Of a stretch of 64,000 nt of DNA, positions 34,301 to 46,590 are shown piece by piece. Under the pieces are notes generated by a model that was not told where the DNA came from, searched no databases, and saw only the letters and a program-made list of their open reading frames with translations. Positions within the stretch are counted from its first letter, which is position 1. The number at the start of each line of letters is the position of its first letter. The stretch is from Posidonia oceanica (taxonomy: Eukaryota > Streptophyta > Magnoliopsida > Alismatales > Posidoniaceae): the NCBI GenBank assembly GCA_037176725.1, contig JAZBRS010000035.1, positions 43,472,001-43,536,000 on the forward strand. Reading direction: 5' to 3'. A program made the position numbers and the translations under genes.

Positions 34301-36476
34301 TCAGGAAAGTCTGGTGTAGACCCCTGAGGTTCCGGCAACTGCGAAGCTTGCAGGCTCAGAAGAGGAAGGGTCGGCTACAATAGGGTGTGCAAGTGCAAGT
34401 GCAGGTGCAGGTGTATGTGTAAGTGCTGGTTCCTGCTCGTCAACGCTGATGATCCTGCGATCGATCAGGTGCTGAACGGCATCCCGAAGAGTGAGGCAGT
34501 TGTCCGTCGAGTGTCTGGTGGCCTGATGGAAACTGCAGAACTGATCCGTATCATGCCACCACGGAGGGGGGTTTGGTGACGGATGGACAGCCAGGAGTCT
34601 CAGGAGCAACTCAACTTGAGGGAAGATGACGGTCAGTGGTTCGGAGAGAGGCGTGTAATCACACTCAGCCCGACAAGGTCGTCTTTGCCCTGGATGGAGT
34701 CCTTGTCGAGTGGGTGCGACGTGATGCATGGGCTCGACGGTGACAGTGTGCGAAGTGGGTGCATAATTAGGTGCATGCTCTAGCAGAAAAGGGTCTAGCT
34801 AACTTTCTGCATAGGCAGGCTCTTCGAAGGATCGGTGCATAACTCGGTGAGTTGTTCGGAGCAGTCAGGAGTGGAGTTGTTGTTGTCGTTGCTGCTGCGG
34901 CGATTGCTGGAGGTGTTGGCTTGCCTAGCCAATGCAGAAAGTGCAGGGAAATGCCCACTTCGCAGCGAGCTTTCCACACGGGCGCCAGCCCTAATCAGCG
35001 ATGCATGGCTAGTGATGTGCTGAATGCAAAGCAGAGTCCCAGTTGCTGGCAGCGCTCCTTTAACGATCATCTCGATAGAATCCTCCTCAGAGGGTCTATC
35101 TTTGACCTAGGCGGCTAAGGAGCGCCAACGACCGACATACTCCCCGAATGGCTCTTGGGCCCTCTGCCGAATGTCGACGAGATCCTCCCTCTTGGGGATC
35201 AAGTCGAGGTTGAAAGCATACTGCTCAAGAAAAGCCTGAGAAAGGTCAATCCAAGTCCGAACCGCAGCCCTGTCAAGGGAAGTGAACCACTTGAGCGCGG
35301 GGCCGGTTAAACTCTTCTGAAACAGGCGGATAAGGAGCCTTTCATCAGTCTGAAGTTGAGCAAGGTCCCTGTAGTACAATTTCAGATGTGAAATTGGACA
35401 ACCTTTACCATTGTATTTATCGAAGACCGGGATGCGGAACTTCGAAGGGAGTGCAGCCTCGGGAAAGAGATAGAGGTCGCGAAACTGGTAAGATTGGTGG
35501 TCCTTGCCCTGCACTAGACGTAGTGCTTTCTCTAGAACGTCCATCCTAGCATTGATGGGGTCTGGATTGGCTGCCATAGGGGATGGTACAGCAGGGGTAG
35601 CGATCACATACACTGTCTAGGTCGCACCGAGGTGCTCCTCCAGATCCACCATCGCGTCGCTTGGTGGAGCGACAAAATGGCCAGCATATCTGTGCGTGCA
35701 TGCAATGTAGGCAGGAAAGTATGCTGGGTTCTGAACCTGATGCAAGGGAGATGGGTAGATAATATGCTGTGTAAGTGTGGTGTAGATTGTTGGAGCAACA
35801 GTCGCTGCGCAGGCGCGATGCCGGGCAGTGAGCCAATGGGGTACTGTGCTCCAACCAGTCCGAAGGACTGATCAGCAGGAAATGGAGTTGCATGTAGTGC
35901 ATAGTGTTGTGCAGAAGCAGGAGGCAGATGCCGCGCCCCCATCACCAGAGTAGTGTGTAGCTGGGGCGATGGTCTGGGCGGGAGTGTAGTGTGTGCAGAA
36001 GCAGGTCGCAAAGGAACCTCAGGGGCAATAGGAACACAAGAGGGGCGAACCGATAGAGGCATACCCTGCAGTGTGTGGGCAAGCTCCATCAGGTGCCGAT
36101 ACCGCACTTCAGGGGACCTGTGAGTGGGAACACTAAATTGCAGAACCGGCCGGGGGGTGGACACAAGAGGTCGGGAACCTAGGGTAAAGGTCGCCGCAGC
36201 AGAAGGGATGTCGGGAGCGACATAACCCGGGGACGAATGGGTCAGAGGCGCCTTTGAAGCGCGAGGGGCGGTCATCGAGACAGATTCGACGACTGGATCT
36301 AGAGGAGCACAAGTCTGCCAATGGCTCACAGCAAACTGGGGTGCCCCAGATGCCTGAGGATGGAATCCTGGTGTCACAGAGGGCACAGAGCGAATGGAGG
36401 TGAAATCCAGAGGGACCCAAGTGGTAAACCCCTCCGAGTCAACAGTAAAGCAGAGCTCACCTACAGACTGGGCCAT
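34301..36476 (-). pseudogene. gag: gag of element B, broken
   Basis: Starts MAQSVGELCFTVDSEGFTTW at 36476 and ends at 34301. The Pro/Ser-rich N-terminal half stays open to about 35800, where a frameshift occurs; the conserved core (35613-35107) has FRIPVFDKYNGKGCPISHLK, FQKSLTGPALKWFTSLDRAA and KREDLVDIRQ; the knuckle is FCSFHQATRHSTDNC. Breaks: the frameshift, TAG near 35618, the TAG shared with C and D (35107-35109) and a further frame change near 34800. The large part that stays open suggests B decayed less than A. Confidence 0.9.
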
Positions 36477-37762
36477 CGCTGACCGAGTCTAAGTGAGGGA
36501 AAGCTGCGACGAGGAAACAAAGTTGTAAGGCCTAAAGGAAAGCTACTGCCAGAAGTGACGAGTAGCTCAGAGACAGAGGAGGGACGCTCAGAGTCCGGGC
36601 AGCGGATGCTGCACCTTCATGCAAAAGAGTAAAGGCGTTAGAGGTTGAATGCAATAAAGAGTTATTAGGAGTGGCATGAATGGCATACGTGCAAATGAAT
36701 GTCCTAAAATGCACTCTCTCACCATGCATGTCCTAAGTAGATGGCCTACTAGGACGCACTCATGGGTAATGGGATTGGACAGACTCCATGTCAGAAAAAG
36801 CAAGTCCCCTATCCAAATCATAGCCAAAGCTCAGGTAATATCAGGGTGGTGCGTTGGTGGCCTTGACCCCGCCAAAAGCGTGGGTGGTACCCTCCACTAA
36901 CACCGACACGACCCCTAGACAAGGGGGACAGACCGACTGACTTGGGCCACGCCAAAAGCAGTGGAACAAGAGGTCGGGACCGTCCTTCGCAAATTGTGGG
37001 TGGACTCAGAAGTGAGGATGCATGCTTTCTAAAATGAATCAAACATGTAAAATGCTTTAGAGTCTTTTACTTGCGTTTTATTAACCAAAGGAGAAATTTA
37101 CAAGTTTTTTGGCTCTAGTTGCGCTTAGATGTTATTGCTTGGCTTTATTGTAGCTTTTAGATTAAGCAAAGGGGAAGCAAGCATGTTTCTACTGTCCTAG
37201 GCATGGCATATGCAAAAGGGAAGAAAATCAACCAAATATGGCAGCAAACAACATACATCATTGCAAAAGGCAAGTGCATGGCATGTGCAGGTGTTTGTGA
37301 GCATGATAGTGAAAGGAAAGCATTCATCATGTCAAAAGGCATATATACAGGGCATGTACGTGTGTAGTGACATAGCAAGTGTGTAAAAGAAGCATTCATC
37401 ATTCAAAAAGCATGTATTGTTGCCAAACAAGTATGTAGACATGCATTATGCAGGAAATAAAACAGTAGTAAGCAAATAAGATAAAGAAAGGAGGGATAGG
37501 TAAGCAGTAAAAGCAAATAAGAGCAGAAGCAAAGAAAAAAATAGGTAAACAAGCAAGAAAGCCAATGTAGACAAGGCAAAGCAAATGCCAAGGCGAAGCA
37601 GGCGAGGCAGGTGCAAAACCTAAGCAGAGTAGCCATGAAGCGACACGCTAGGAGTTAGCACAGAAGAGCAAACAAAACAGGCAAAAGAGGCAGAAATAGG
37701 CAAGCAAAGCTGCAAAAAGCAAGCGAGCGAAAAGCCAGAAGCAAAAGCCGGAGTCTATCTAT
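36477..37762 (-). other. Leader of element B
   Basis: Non-coding, homologous to the leaders of A, C and D. A second primer-binding-site-like sequence (minus strand TGGCTACTCTGCTTAGG) starts at 37635, 144 bp from the first. Confidence 0.6.
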
Positions 37763-37779
37763 CCCCAGCAGAGTCGCCA
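37763..37779 (-). promoter_or_regulatory. Primer binding site of element B
   Basis: Minus strand TGGCGACTCTGCTGGGG, one base from the LTR end at 37781. Confidence 0.85.
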
Positions 37780-38459
37780 CTGTAGTAATCCTGGTGTTCA
37801 GATCGTCCATGCACACTGCCAAAGCTCGCGTGCACCGATCAGAATCAGGTTCACTATTAGCGGCTGTGTCCGAGAAGGAAGACTTGACTCGGAAACACTT
37901 AAAAGGGGAAAAAAGGAAAGAAAAGAAGATAAGACAATTCAAAGTTGCCACCGTGTCTATTAAGTCGGGAGACAAGGAAAACTGGGGAAATGCATGAATA
38001 AACACGCAAAACCAAGCAAAAGATGCAATGCAATGCAAAGCAAAAGAAAAGAGATGCAAATGAATGCAAATGATATGACTCATGCCTAGGATAAGAGCAA
38101 TATGGTCATTACGAGCCAAAAGACTGGGCAAGGACTCCTGTTATGTGCAGGGAAGGTGTTAGGCACCCCCGACACGCCCGAGAATCGGTCTTTCTAGGCT
38201 TACGCTCGCATACGCAGGGAAATGCAGATTTGAATGCCTAAGTGCCATGAATGCCTAATTAGATGCTCATAGGTGTGCTCTAAGTGATGGAATGCAATGC
38301 AAGGAATTAAACGTGCAACCTAAGCGCTCAGCAATGCTGTCTGTGTTCCGAACTGGGCGAACCCTGGTTCGTGACAACTCCAAGCAGTAAGCATCACTGC
38401 CCTATATGCAAATGCAGGCGAAAGAACAAAACGGCAGTAAAACCAGGCAATGCAAGAGA

Positions 38460-38700
38460 AAACAACGTTAAACACGCAAAACGATGCAAGAAACGAAAGT
38501 TGGCACGTAAAATGGTGCAAGAAACAAAGCAGGCACGCAAAACGTTGCAAGAAACAAAGTCGGCACGCTAAACGGTGCAAAAAACAAAGCAGACACGCAA
38601 AACGGTGTGGGAAATAGAGCAAGCACGCAAAATGGTGCAAGAAATGAAGCAATCACGTAGAATGGTGCCAAAAGCGAAGCGGGCACTCAAAACGGTGCAA
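38460..38700 (-). repeat. Minisatellite in the 5' LTR of B
   Basis: About eight units of 30 to 31 bp ('CACGCAAAACGGTGC' type), homologous to 23590-23850. Confidence 0.8.
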
Positions 38701-41090
38701 AAGTAAGCAAAATAAACCATCAATAAAGCCATGCAGATGCGGATGCAAAAACATGCATTGGAAAGAGCAAGTGAAGCAAGGAGAGGCAAGGGGGTGCAAG
38801 TGTGAGAACCAACACCGCTTAAGGACCACGCAATGTAGGTGTGAAGACCTACAAAGGGGAAAGGAAGCAAGTGGAGGGATCACCACTGTTCTGTGACTGT
38901 TTCCCACCAAAGTGTCCCACGATGTGTCTCGCACGCTGCCAAAAGCTCGCGGTGCAATCGGATCGTGGAAAAGGGGAAAGAAAGTCGCAATTAGTGGTGA
39001 ATCCCAGGGAAACTCAACCCAAAGACACTAGGAGTATGCAAAAAGAGGGAGCAGAGTTGATAGACAAGAAGAGGGAGTCCTAATCTACATGCTCAGAAAG
39101 CGGGAAGCAAAAACAATGCATGCAATGCAAATGATGTGCAAAAATGCTGTGCAGGAGTTCAGGAGGACTTACCTTGGAGATCTGAAGCCTGATCTGAGGA
39201 AAACTTGGTCTGCATTGAAGTTCGCTCCACCGGGAAGGTCCAGGTAACTTGATTGCGAAGATCCGGTGGTCCGATCAGAAGATATCCAGGCTTCAAGATA
39301 GAGGGGCCAAGAACAGGGGAGAAGAAGGGATCTAAGTGTAAAAGAGGTCCTAAGGGTGTGCAAAATAGGTCCTCCCACGTATATGGGAGCTAGGGGTGCT
39401 TAAGTGTGTGCAGAGATGCTAAATGCAGTGATGCATGGGTGGAATGCATGCAAAAATGCAAAAAAGGACCTAAGAATGATGTTTTGGAAAAGTTAAGGAC
39501 CTTAATGTAAGTCTTTGAAAAAGTTAGGGACCTATATGCAAAGATTTTGAAAACATAGGGGTCTAAATGCAAAGTTTTGAAAAGTTTGAGGGTCTGGATA
39601 CAAATAAAACAAAATGCAAGGTTTGAAATGCATTTTAATAAGGTAAAACATGCCTTTAAATGAGTTTTGTAAACATGCAGAGGACTAACATGCAATTTTG
39701 AAACATACAGAGGCTAAAATGCAATTTTATAAGGAAAAATATGCTCGTAAATGAGTTCTGAAAACATGCTGAGGATTGGAATGCAATTTTGAAACATGCA
39801 GAGGCTAAAATGCAATTTTATAAGGAAAAAATGCAATTAAATGATTGTGCATGCAAATAGAGGATTAAAGTGCAAAAATAAAAAAGGACAGGATAAAAAT
39901 GCAATGCAGTAAGGAAAAGTAAAAAATAAATGAGTTAATGAACTAGACAGAGGACTAAATAGCAAATAAAATAAACAGGAGGACCAAAAAGCAATTTAAT
40001 AAGGTAAAAACAGATGATTAAATGACTTTTAACAACCATAGGACTAAAATGCAAAAATAAAAAGCTACTGGACTAGAAAATAAAGAACAGAAAAAACAAT
40101 TGAACTACAGCAGGTCCATAATGTAAATAAAATAAACAGCAGGACTGGAAATTAAAAGACAGAAACTTAAATTGAACTGGAGCTGGACTAAAATGTAAAT
40201 AGAATAAGTAACTGGGCTGGAATTAAAGAAAAAACTAAAAAGTATAACAGCAGAGGACCAACAAGTAATAAAAATAACATGCTGGACTTAAATTAAAAGA
40301 AAACTAAAGAAATTAAACAGCAGTTGGATTAACAAGCAAATAAATAGAACAACAAGTTTTTCATGCAATTTGATATAGTTTTATTTTAGATTTAAATGAT
40401 TCTTAAATAAATAAATCAGCAGGGCAGAAATGCAATTTATGGCAAAAATGACATGCTAAGTAAAAATAAAAGCATAGTAAAAGGAAGAAGAAGAGGCCAC
40501 TGTAGCAGGACACTAATAGTGGTCGGAGAGGGAGAAGACGGGGTGTTGGTGAAGCGCTAAGAGGCTGGGAGCCTTCGCTGGAGCAGCACGGAGGTCGAAG
40601 CGGTGTTGGCAGGCAGTGACACGGCCTAGAGCAGACCGGAGTGAGCGACGGAGCTCTGCAAAAGATTTTGAAGTAGACCGGAGGACTGGAGCGTCGCCGA
40701 AAGAAACTGGAGACGGGGCTGCACTCCTGGAGGCTCCCCAAAGCTCGGACGAACGACGACGGAGCTTTCTGTAGGCCGAAGCGACGAGTCGAGCTCGGAG
40801 CTCACCGAAGAAGACGGGTCAGCGGCGGAGCTGACCCGGCGCGAGAGGAGGCAGAACCTTATTCTAAGGGGCGGAAAAGCTAGAGAAGGAGGAGACTAGT
40901 CTAATGGGAGAGAGAGTCACCTGATTTGGCGTCCGGAGCGTCCCCCCGACATGGGTGGCTTCTGCAGAGGCCGACGGTGATCGTTTGAGTGCTGCGGGCG
41001 TCGGCGGCGGCTCACGATCGTCTGGAACGGCTCCACGTAGTCCTCCGGAGCTCACTGAATGCTTGGAAGGAAGTTCTGAAGACCGACGGG

Positions 41091-41327
41091 AGGTATCAGC
41101 TTCTTGGGTGCACAGAGGGTCGTTTGAGGTGGGGGGTGGTGTCTGTTGCTCTCTGGGTTGAACGGAGAGAGGTATCAGCTTCTTGGGTGCACAGAGGGTC
41201 GTCTGAGGTGGGGGGTGGTGTCTGTTGCTCTCTGGGTTGAACGGAGAGAGGTATTAGCTTCTTGGGTGCACAGAGGGTCGTCTGAGGTGGGGGGAGGTGT
41301 CTGCTGCTCTCTAGGTTGAACGGAGAC
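41091..41327. repeat. 79-bp tandem triplication, only in the 5' LTR of B
   Basis: Units start at 41091, 41170 and 41249 (AGGTATCAGCTTCTTGGGTG). The sister LTR has one unit (near 27760), so the expansion followed insertion of B or occurred during the last cycle. Confidence 0.93.
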
Positions 41328-43672
41328 TGCTGGTGGACTTCTGGAGCTTCAGTGAGTGTTTCTGGGGGGTTCAATTGGGTCGTGGGTTGCTGGAGAGGGA
41401 GTTGGCAGGTGTGGTGATTTTCGGACAGAAAAGGGGGCAGGTGTTTGTAGTGGTGGATTCTGGCTATGGGGAGGATGAAGGCCAGAGCTTAGGTGGTTTA
41501 GGAAGGTAGTGATCAGGCGAGTTAAGGGGTGGAGTTAGGGATGATTTCAGGGTCAATGGTGCTGGGAATTTCAGAATAGAGGGTGTTGGGTTGCTGTGGT
41601 GGTTTCAGGTGGTGCTGGGGTGATTTTGGGTTGAATTGGAGAGTGGAATGGGTGGAGGTGATTGCTGGATTCTGGGTGGATTTGGGGGATGAATTTGGGA
41701 CGGGTTTGAAGGAGTTGGAAGGTTTGGTTTCAGAGAGAAGAGGAGGAGGAAATGCTCTGATTTTTGTAAAGGAAGAGGAGGAGAATTGGAGGCTCTCACG
41801 CTCTCTGGATGCTCTCTCTCAGGGGGGCCAAAGGTGGTGAAGGAGAGGCTAAGGATCTGGTTTTATCAGGGGCACGAATGAGCTGGGCACACTGTGGATT
41901 TTGAAATCCCACCGACGCCGAACACTGAAGTTGAAATGAGAGGAGTCCGGCAAGAAGACTGGCAATAAATGCCCACCGGAAGAGTCGCTGAGAGAAGAGA
42001 GAGGAGAGGCGAGCTGTTGCTGGAGGTGATGGCGAGGGAGGAATTGAATTCAAAGGAGAGGAGGGAGTGCTGTTGGTTCCGTGGGAAGAAAACAGAAGAG
42101 GAAGCTGAAGAAGAAGAAGGAAGAAGAAGGGTGGAAGAGGAGGACGGGTGCTGGGCTGGGCTGGGCTTCATGCGCACGGAAAAAAAAAAAAAAGAAAAAA
42201 AGAAAGGAAGGAAGGAGGGGAAGAGCTGCAGCTGGTGGGCTGGGCCAACAAAAAGAGAAAAAAAAAAGTGGAAAAGAAAGAAAAGGAAAAAGAGAGAAAG
42301 AAGAGAAGGGATTGGAAAAAAGGAAAAAAAAATTAAAATAAAATAAAATAAAAAGAAGAAAAGGTTTAAAAACATTTTGAGGTAGTTGTTTTTTAGTGTT
42401 GAGATTTTTAATTAGGTTTTTAAATATTGTTTTTAAATTAACTAGGATTAGAAAGAATTTTAGTCTTTCATTTAAGTTTTTAGGATTATTCTTGAGTTTT
42501 CTTTAAATTGTTTTTTGATTTTGTTTTAAATGTTTGTTAAGTTTTTTAATTATCTTTTAGTTAGATTTTTTCCTTTTTCTTTTTAATTAAGTTTTTAAAT
42601 TGTTTTAAAGTTTTCTAATTGTTTCTTTTAGATTTGTTAAGTGTTTTTTTAATTACTTGTCTTAGTGTTTTTATTTGCTTCTTTTTCCTTTCTCCTTTTT
42701 CCTTTTTTCTAGGTTTTGCTTTAGGTTATTTTAAAAGGGCTTTTGCTTTTTTTGTTTGTTTTGATTATACTTTTCTTTTGTTGTTTTTAATAGCATTTTC
42801 TTTTGGTTTGTTTTGTATTTTTTAGGTTACACTCTTAGTTTGTTTTCTTTTAGTTGGATTTAGTTGGGCTTTTGTTTTTAATTGTTTGTTTAAGTTTTTT
42901 AATTATTTCTTTGCAGGATTTTGATTTGTTTTTCTTTTGTTTTCCTTTTCTAATTAGAGTTTTAAGGGTTTTTAAAGGCTTAATGGAAGAAAGGAAAAGA
43001 AAAAGAAAAGGAAGAAGAAAAAGAAGAAATGGAGAAAGAAAGAAGAAGGAGAGGAGTGGAAGGAAAATAAATATTAGAAAATTAAGAGATAAGCTAAAAA
43101 TAAAATAAAAATACAAATAAAATACAGAAAAGAGAGATGCACAAGGTGGGCCTACTGCCAAGCAAGAAAAAGAGAGAGAAGGGAGTGAAAAGAAGGAGAA
43201 TAAGAGGGAGGAGAGAGAGGAGAGAGAATAGAATAATTTAGGAGAGAGAAAAGGATAATTTGGAGAGATGAAGGGGATAAAGGCTTAGAAATGAGGTGGA
43301 ACTTGGTGAGTGTGTGACCTAGGATTTCTAGTGTTGGACCTAGAATTTGAAGTTGGATTTTGGAAGGTTTTGGAAGGGTTTTGAGGTGTAGAAAAAGGGT
43401 AGTTTTACCTAGGTTTTCTAGTATTTTTGGGAGTGGTTTTGGTTTGAAATTCTAAGGGTTTTTTGGTGGGTTTTCTAAGTTAGGGAGGATGGGTTTTCCT
43501 ATGATTTTTGGGTAGTTTTTGGCTTTGGGAAATGGGTGTGATTCTAGGTTTTGGTTTGGGCTTGATTTTGGAGAAGGATGAGAGGAAATGGTGTAGGTTT
43601 GGACCTAGATTTGGATTCAGAAGCCACCAGAAGTTTTCCATTGATTCAGCCTGTCAAAATGGGGTGTCAACA

Positions 43673-43677
43673 ACATG
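43673..43677. repeat. Right target-site duplication of element B (ACATG)
   Basis: Identical to 22879-22883; element C resumes here with GCATATCCAAAAGAATAG, as in D near 59566. Confidence 0.95.
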
Positions 43678-46577
43678 CATATCCAAAAGAATAGAGATCA
43701 TGTGAGTAAGAAAAAATATGATAACATGATATGCATGCTGAGCATAAAAGAAATATGAAGAAAGAAGTTGAAGAAAGAAGGCGCTCATGAGAGGAGTGAT
43801 TCGGACGAGCGTCAAAGTCCCCTCAGCTTCCAACTTCAAGCGCCACACTGGCAACTGCACGGGACACTTAATCGGGAGGACATGGCCTCACCCTTCGAGT
43901 GCAGCAGCACGCTCCATTCCCCTGTGCAGACAACACTTACTTCCCTGACAGGCTAGATGCAGATTCGGTCACTCATGAGGGGAAAAGAAATATCATTCTG
44001 TGAGTGTCAAAAGCGGTAGTCGGTCCCCGAGGAATTAAGACGGAGGCTGTGAAGCTGCATCCAACGCTTCTGCTACCCATAGGCAGCCGAAGGTTATACG
44101 TTGCAAAGCTAAGGCCTCGTCCCGAACCAAGAGTGAGAAAGAGAGCCATCGACCAAAATCTGGCATGGCGTTGCTCGAGGATCGAGATCTCTTGAGTCAG
44201 AAAGTGCAGAAGCACCCTCTTAGCAGCTGCTTTTGAGTCCAAACCCACCAAAACATGCATGCTATAATAAGCTATCTTCTTTTCACCCTGCTTTCGAAAA
44301 CCGGAGCCATGGATGAGCACCTTTTTGCCCGACCTTGCTCAGAGGCTCCGTGCTTTTCAAAGTTTTGCCACCCACTGCGTTGGGTAGGTCCTTGATGACC
44401 GGCATGTCCCTCGTTTGTCACCCCGTGACGCCACGAAGCATGCCCGTGCTGAGACCCTTGCACACCCACCACGGGGGCTTTTCCTGTCTTCTCTCTGCAT
44501 CATTCTATCATTCCTTGCATTCGGGTTGGCACCCCTAACTGCTCGGCGATGGGTCCGTCAACCTATCATCTTGCATCCGTTCATTCATCCATCCATTGCA
44601 TTTCGATGCTAGGGGCGCTTCGGCTGTCCCCTGGTATCATCTTGATACCAGGGTCATCTTTTTTGCTGCCCTGTGGTATCGTCCCCCTCATTCCATCTGG
44701 CTGGCAGCCCTAACTGTCCAGCGATAGGTCCGTCAACTTATCACCCTGCATGCATTATTCCATTGCATTCCCCACCGTCATTGCACTTTGCGCGGTGAGC
44801 CCTTACATCCATTCCACTGCATCAAGGCTGGTAGCCCTAACTACTCAGCTGACAAACCTGTTAGTGTTGTCTCCACCTTGCATTTTGATGCCATGGGCAC
44901 TTCGGCTGTCCCCTGGTATCGTTCACCGATACTAGGGGCATCGTTTTTACTGCCCCATGGTATCCCATTTCCATCTGCATTGGGCTGACATCCCCAACTA
45001 TCGTGGGAGCGTCTATGGACCTCTACCGCACCTTCTGGTTCGGTATCTCCGCCCCGTTTCCACCCTCATTCGGGCTGATAGCCCTAACTATCCAGCGATG
45101 AGTCCATTAACTCCTCATCAGGCTGATAGCTCTAACTATCTTGTGATGAATCCATTAACTCCTCATCGGCCTGATAGCCCCAACTATCCGGTGGTGAGTC
45201 CGTTAACTTCTCATGGGCGGATACTCCCTAACTATCCGACGATAGGTCCGTTAACTTATCACCCTTTCGTCGTAGTGTAATAGCATTCTGTTGCATGGCA
45301 TTAGCATTTCATCATCACCCGAGCATCGCGTACTTAGGATTCGAACCCGTGGTTCGCCTACTGCCTAAGGTAGCATCCTCAGCACCCGCAAGACTCTCGC
45401 AGCTTGCCAGCTTTCGATGATACTTGCAGTAGTGCGCGGCCTTGGGATCGTTTTCTCGCTTTCGCATGCCCGGCGTCCCACTGTCTATACACTGCATTCC
45501 ACTGCATCTTCATTGCATAACATCATGTAACTCTCTTGTATCCTCCGTAGAGTCAGTCCTAGTATTGCATCTCATCATCACACAGACATGGCATGCTTAG
45601 GATCCGAACCCTTGGCTCATGTATTGCTTAAGGTACCATTCTCGGTGCCCACAAGACTTTCGCAGCTTGCCCACTTCGGATGGCACCCGCAGTAGTGCGT
45701 GGCCTTGGTATCGTTTTCCCGGCATTCCACTGTTTATACTCTGCATTTCATTGCATAGCATCGCGCGCTTAGGATTCAATCTCGGGGTTGGCGTACTGCC
45801 TAAGGTAGCATCCTCAGCACCCGCAAGACTTTCGCAGCTTGCCGGCTTCAGATGGTACTCGCAGTAGTGTGCGGCCTCGGATCGTTTTCTCGGTCTCGTG
45901 TGCCCCATTGCATAACATTTGCACTCTTATTGCACTATTACTCCTCTGTAGTCAGTACATCAACTTCCACATCCCAATTTCATGTCATGGCGTGCTTAGG
46001 AAATCGAACCCCTAATCGCGCATTGCTAAAAGTGACATCCTCGGCACCCGCAAGACTTTGGCATCTTGCCAGCTTAAGATGACACCCGCAGCAGTGCATG
46101 GCCAAGATCGCTTCCTTGGCATTACATGCCCGCCATCGCATGCACATTCACAGCATCTCTTTTTCAACATCTTTACTTTTAGCCTTTACTTTCTGCACTT
46201 GCATCGCCTATGCCTACAGCAGAAGCTTGGCAAACGACACTCCTGCGCTAGAGCTGTACACCGCTCAGCGCACCCAATTGTCTGACTCTCCCGAAGTATT
46301 GCCCGACGATGCTGCATTGCATCCTCTGCCTTTTCCGTGTGCATGCTTCACCCGCTTTCCCCTACAGGAGTACAGCGCAATGAGCATTAGCGTAGGCATC
46401 ACATTTGCATTAGCGTAAGCATTACATCTACATTCATCTACATTAGGTGATGAGTCATGATTTTTGGTGCATCCACCGAATAAGTGACTCACGTCTATAG
46501 CAATGTCTGGCTCTCGTCGGTCAGATGGGGTGTCTTGTCAACCCTGAGCAGCGGCCTCGCTTTGCTTGACCTCGCTC
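43678..46577 (+). repeat. 3' non-coding repeat region of element C after the B insertion
   Basis: No gene. It holds paired-hairpin units (about 44528-44575, 44700-44745, 45072-45268), strong hairpins at 44628-44654 and 44910-44938, and four longer units at about 45358, 45629, 45797 and 46026 with the phrase 'CCGCAAGACTTTCGCAGCTT'. Homologous to 59560-62530 in D. Confidence 0.75.
44628..44654 (+). other. Strong hairpin in the 3' non-coding region of C
   Basis: CCCTGGTATCA-TCT-TGATACCAGGG type, 11-bp arms with a 3-base loop. A second copy at 44910-44938 has one G-T pair in the arms. Both are followed by 'GCATC' (or TCATC) and a T run. Confidence 0.8.
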
Positions 46578-46590
46578 AGAGAGGGGCATC
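46578..46590 (+). promoter_or_regulatory. Polypurine tract of element C
   Basis: AGAGAGGGGCATC directly before the 3' LTR (TGTAGACACC at 46591). Confidence 0.85.

Larger units (their letters stand above)
22884..43672 (-). mobile_element. Element B: complete gag-only Tat-like LTR retrotransposon inside element C
   Basis: 20.8 kb including the hAT insertion, about 19.3 kb without it. Minus-strand order: 5' LTR (43672-37781), primer binding site (37779-37763), leader, gag (36476-34301), splice-donor-like site, 3 to 4 kb of non-coding repeats, polypurine tract, 3' LTR (30178-22884). The target duplication is exact. There is no protease, reverse transcriptase or integrase, so this element must have been moved by enzymes supplied by another. 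Confidence 0.95.
37781..43672 (-). repeat. 5' LTR of element B
   Basis: 5892 bp. On the minus strand it starts TGTTGACACCCCATTTTGAC (43672) and ends ...GGATTACTACA (37781). It has the same order of blocks as the LTRs of C and D (AT-rich start, pyrimidine tract, GC-rich middle, minisatellite, conserved end), though much of the sequence between families differs. It has the empty hAT site at 40499-40506. Confidence 0.95.

Noticed and set aside
44640..44670. Hairpin plus T run read as a bacterial-type terminator
   Set aside because: The host is a plant; the structure lies inside a retrotransposon RNA and no such terminator is expected.
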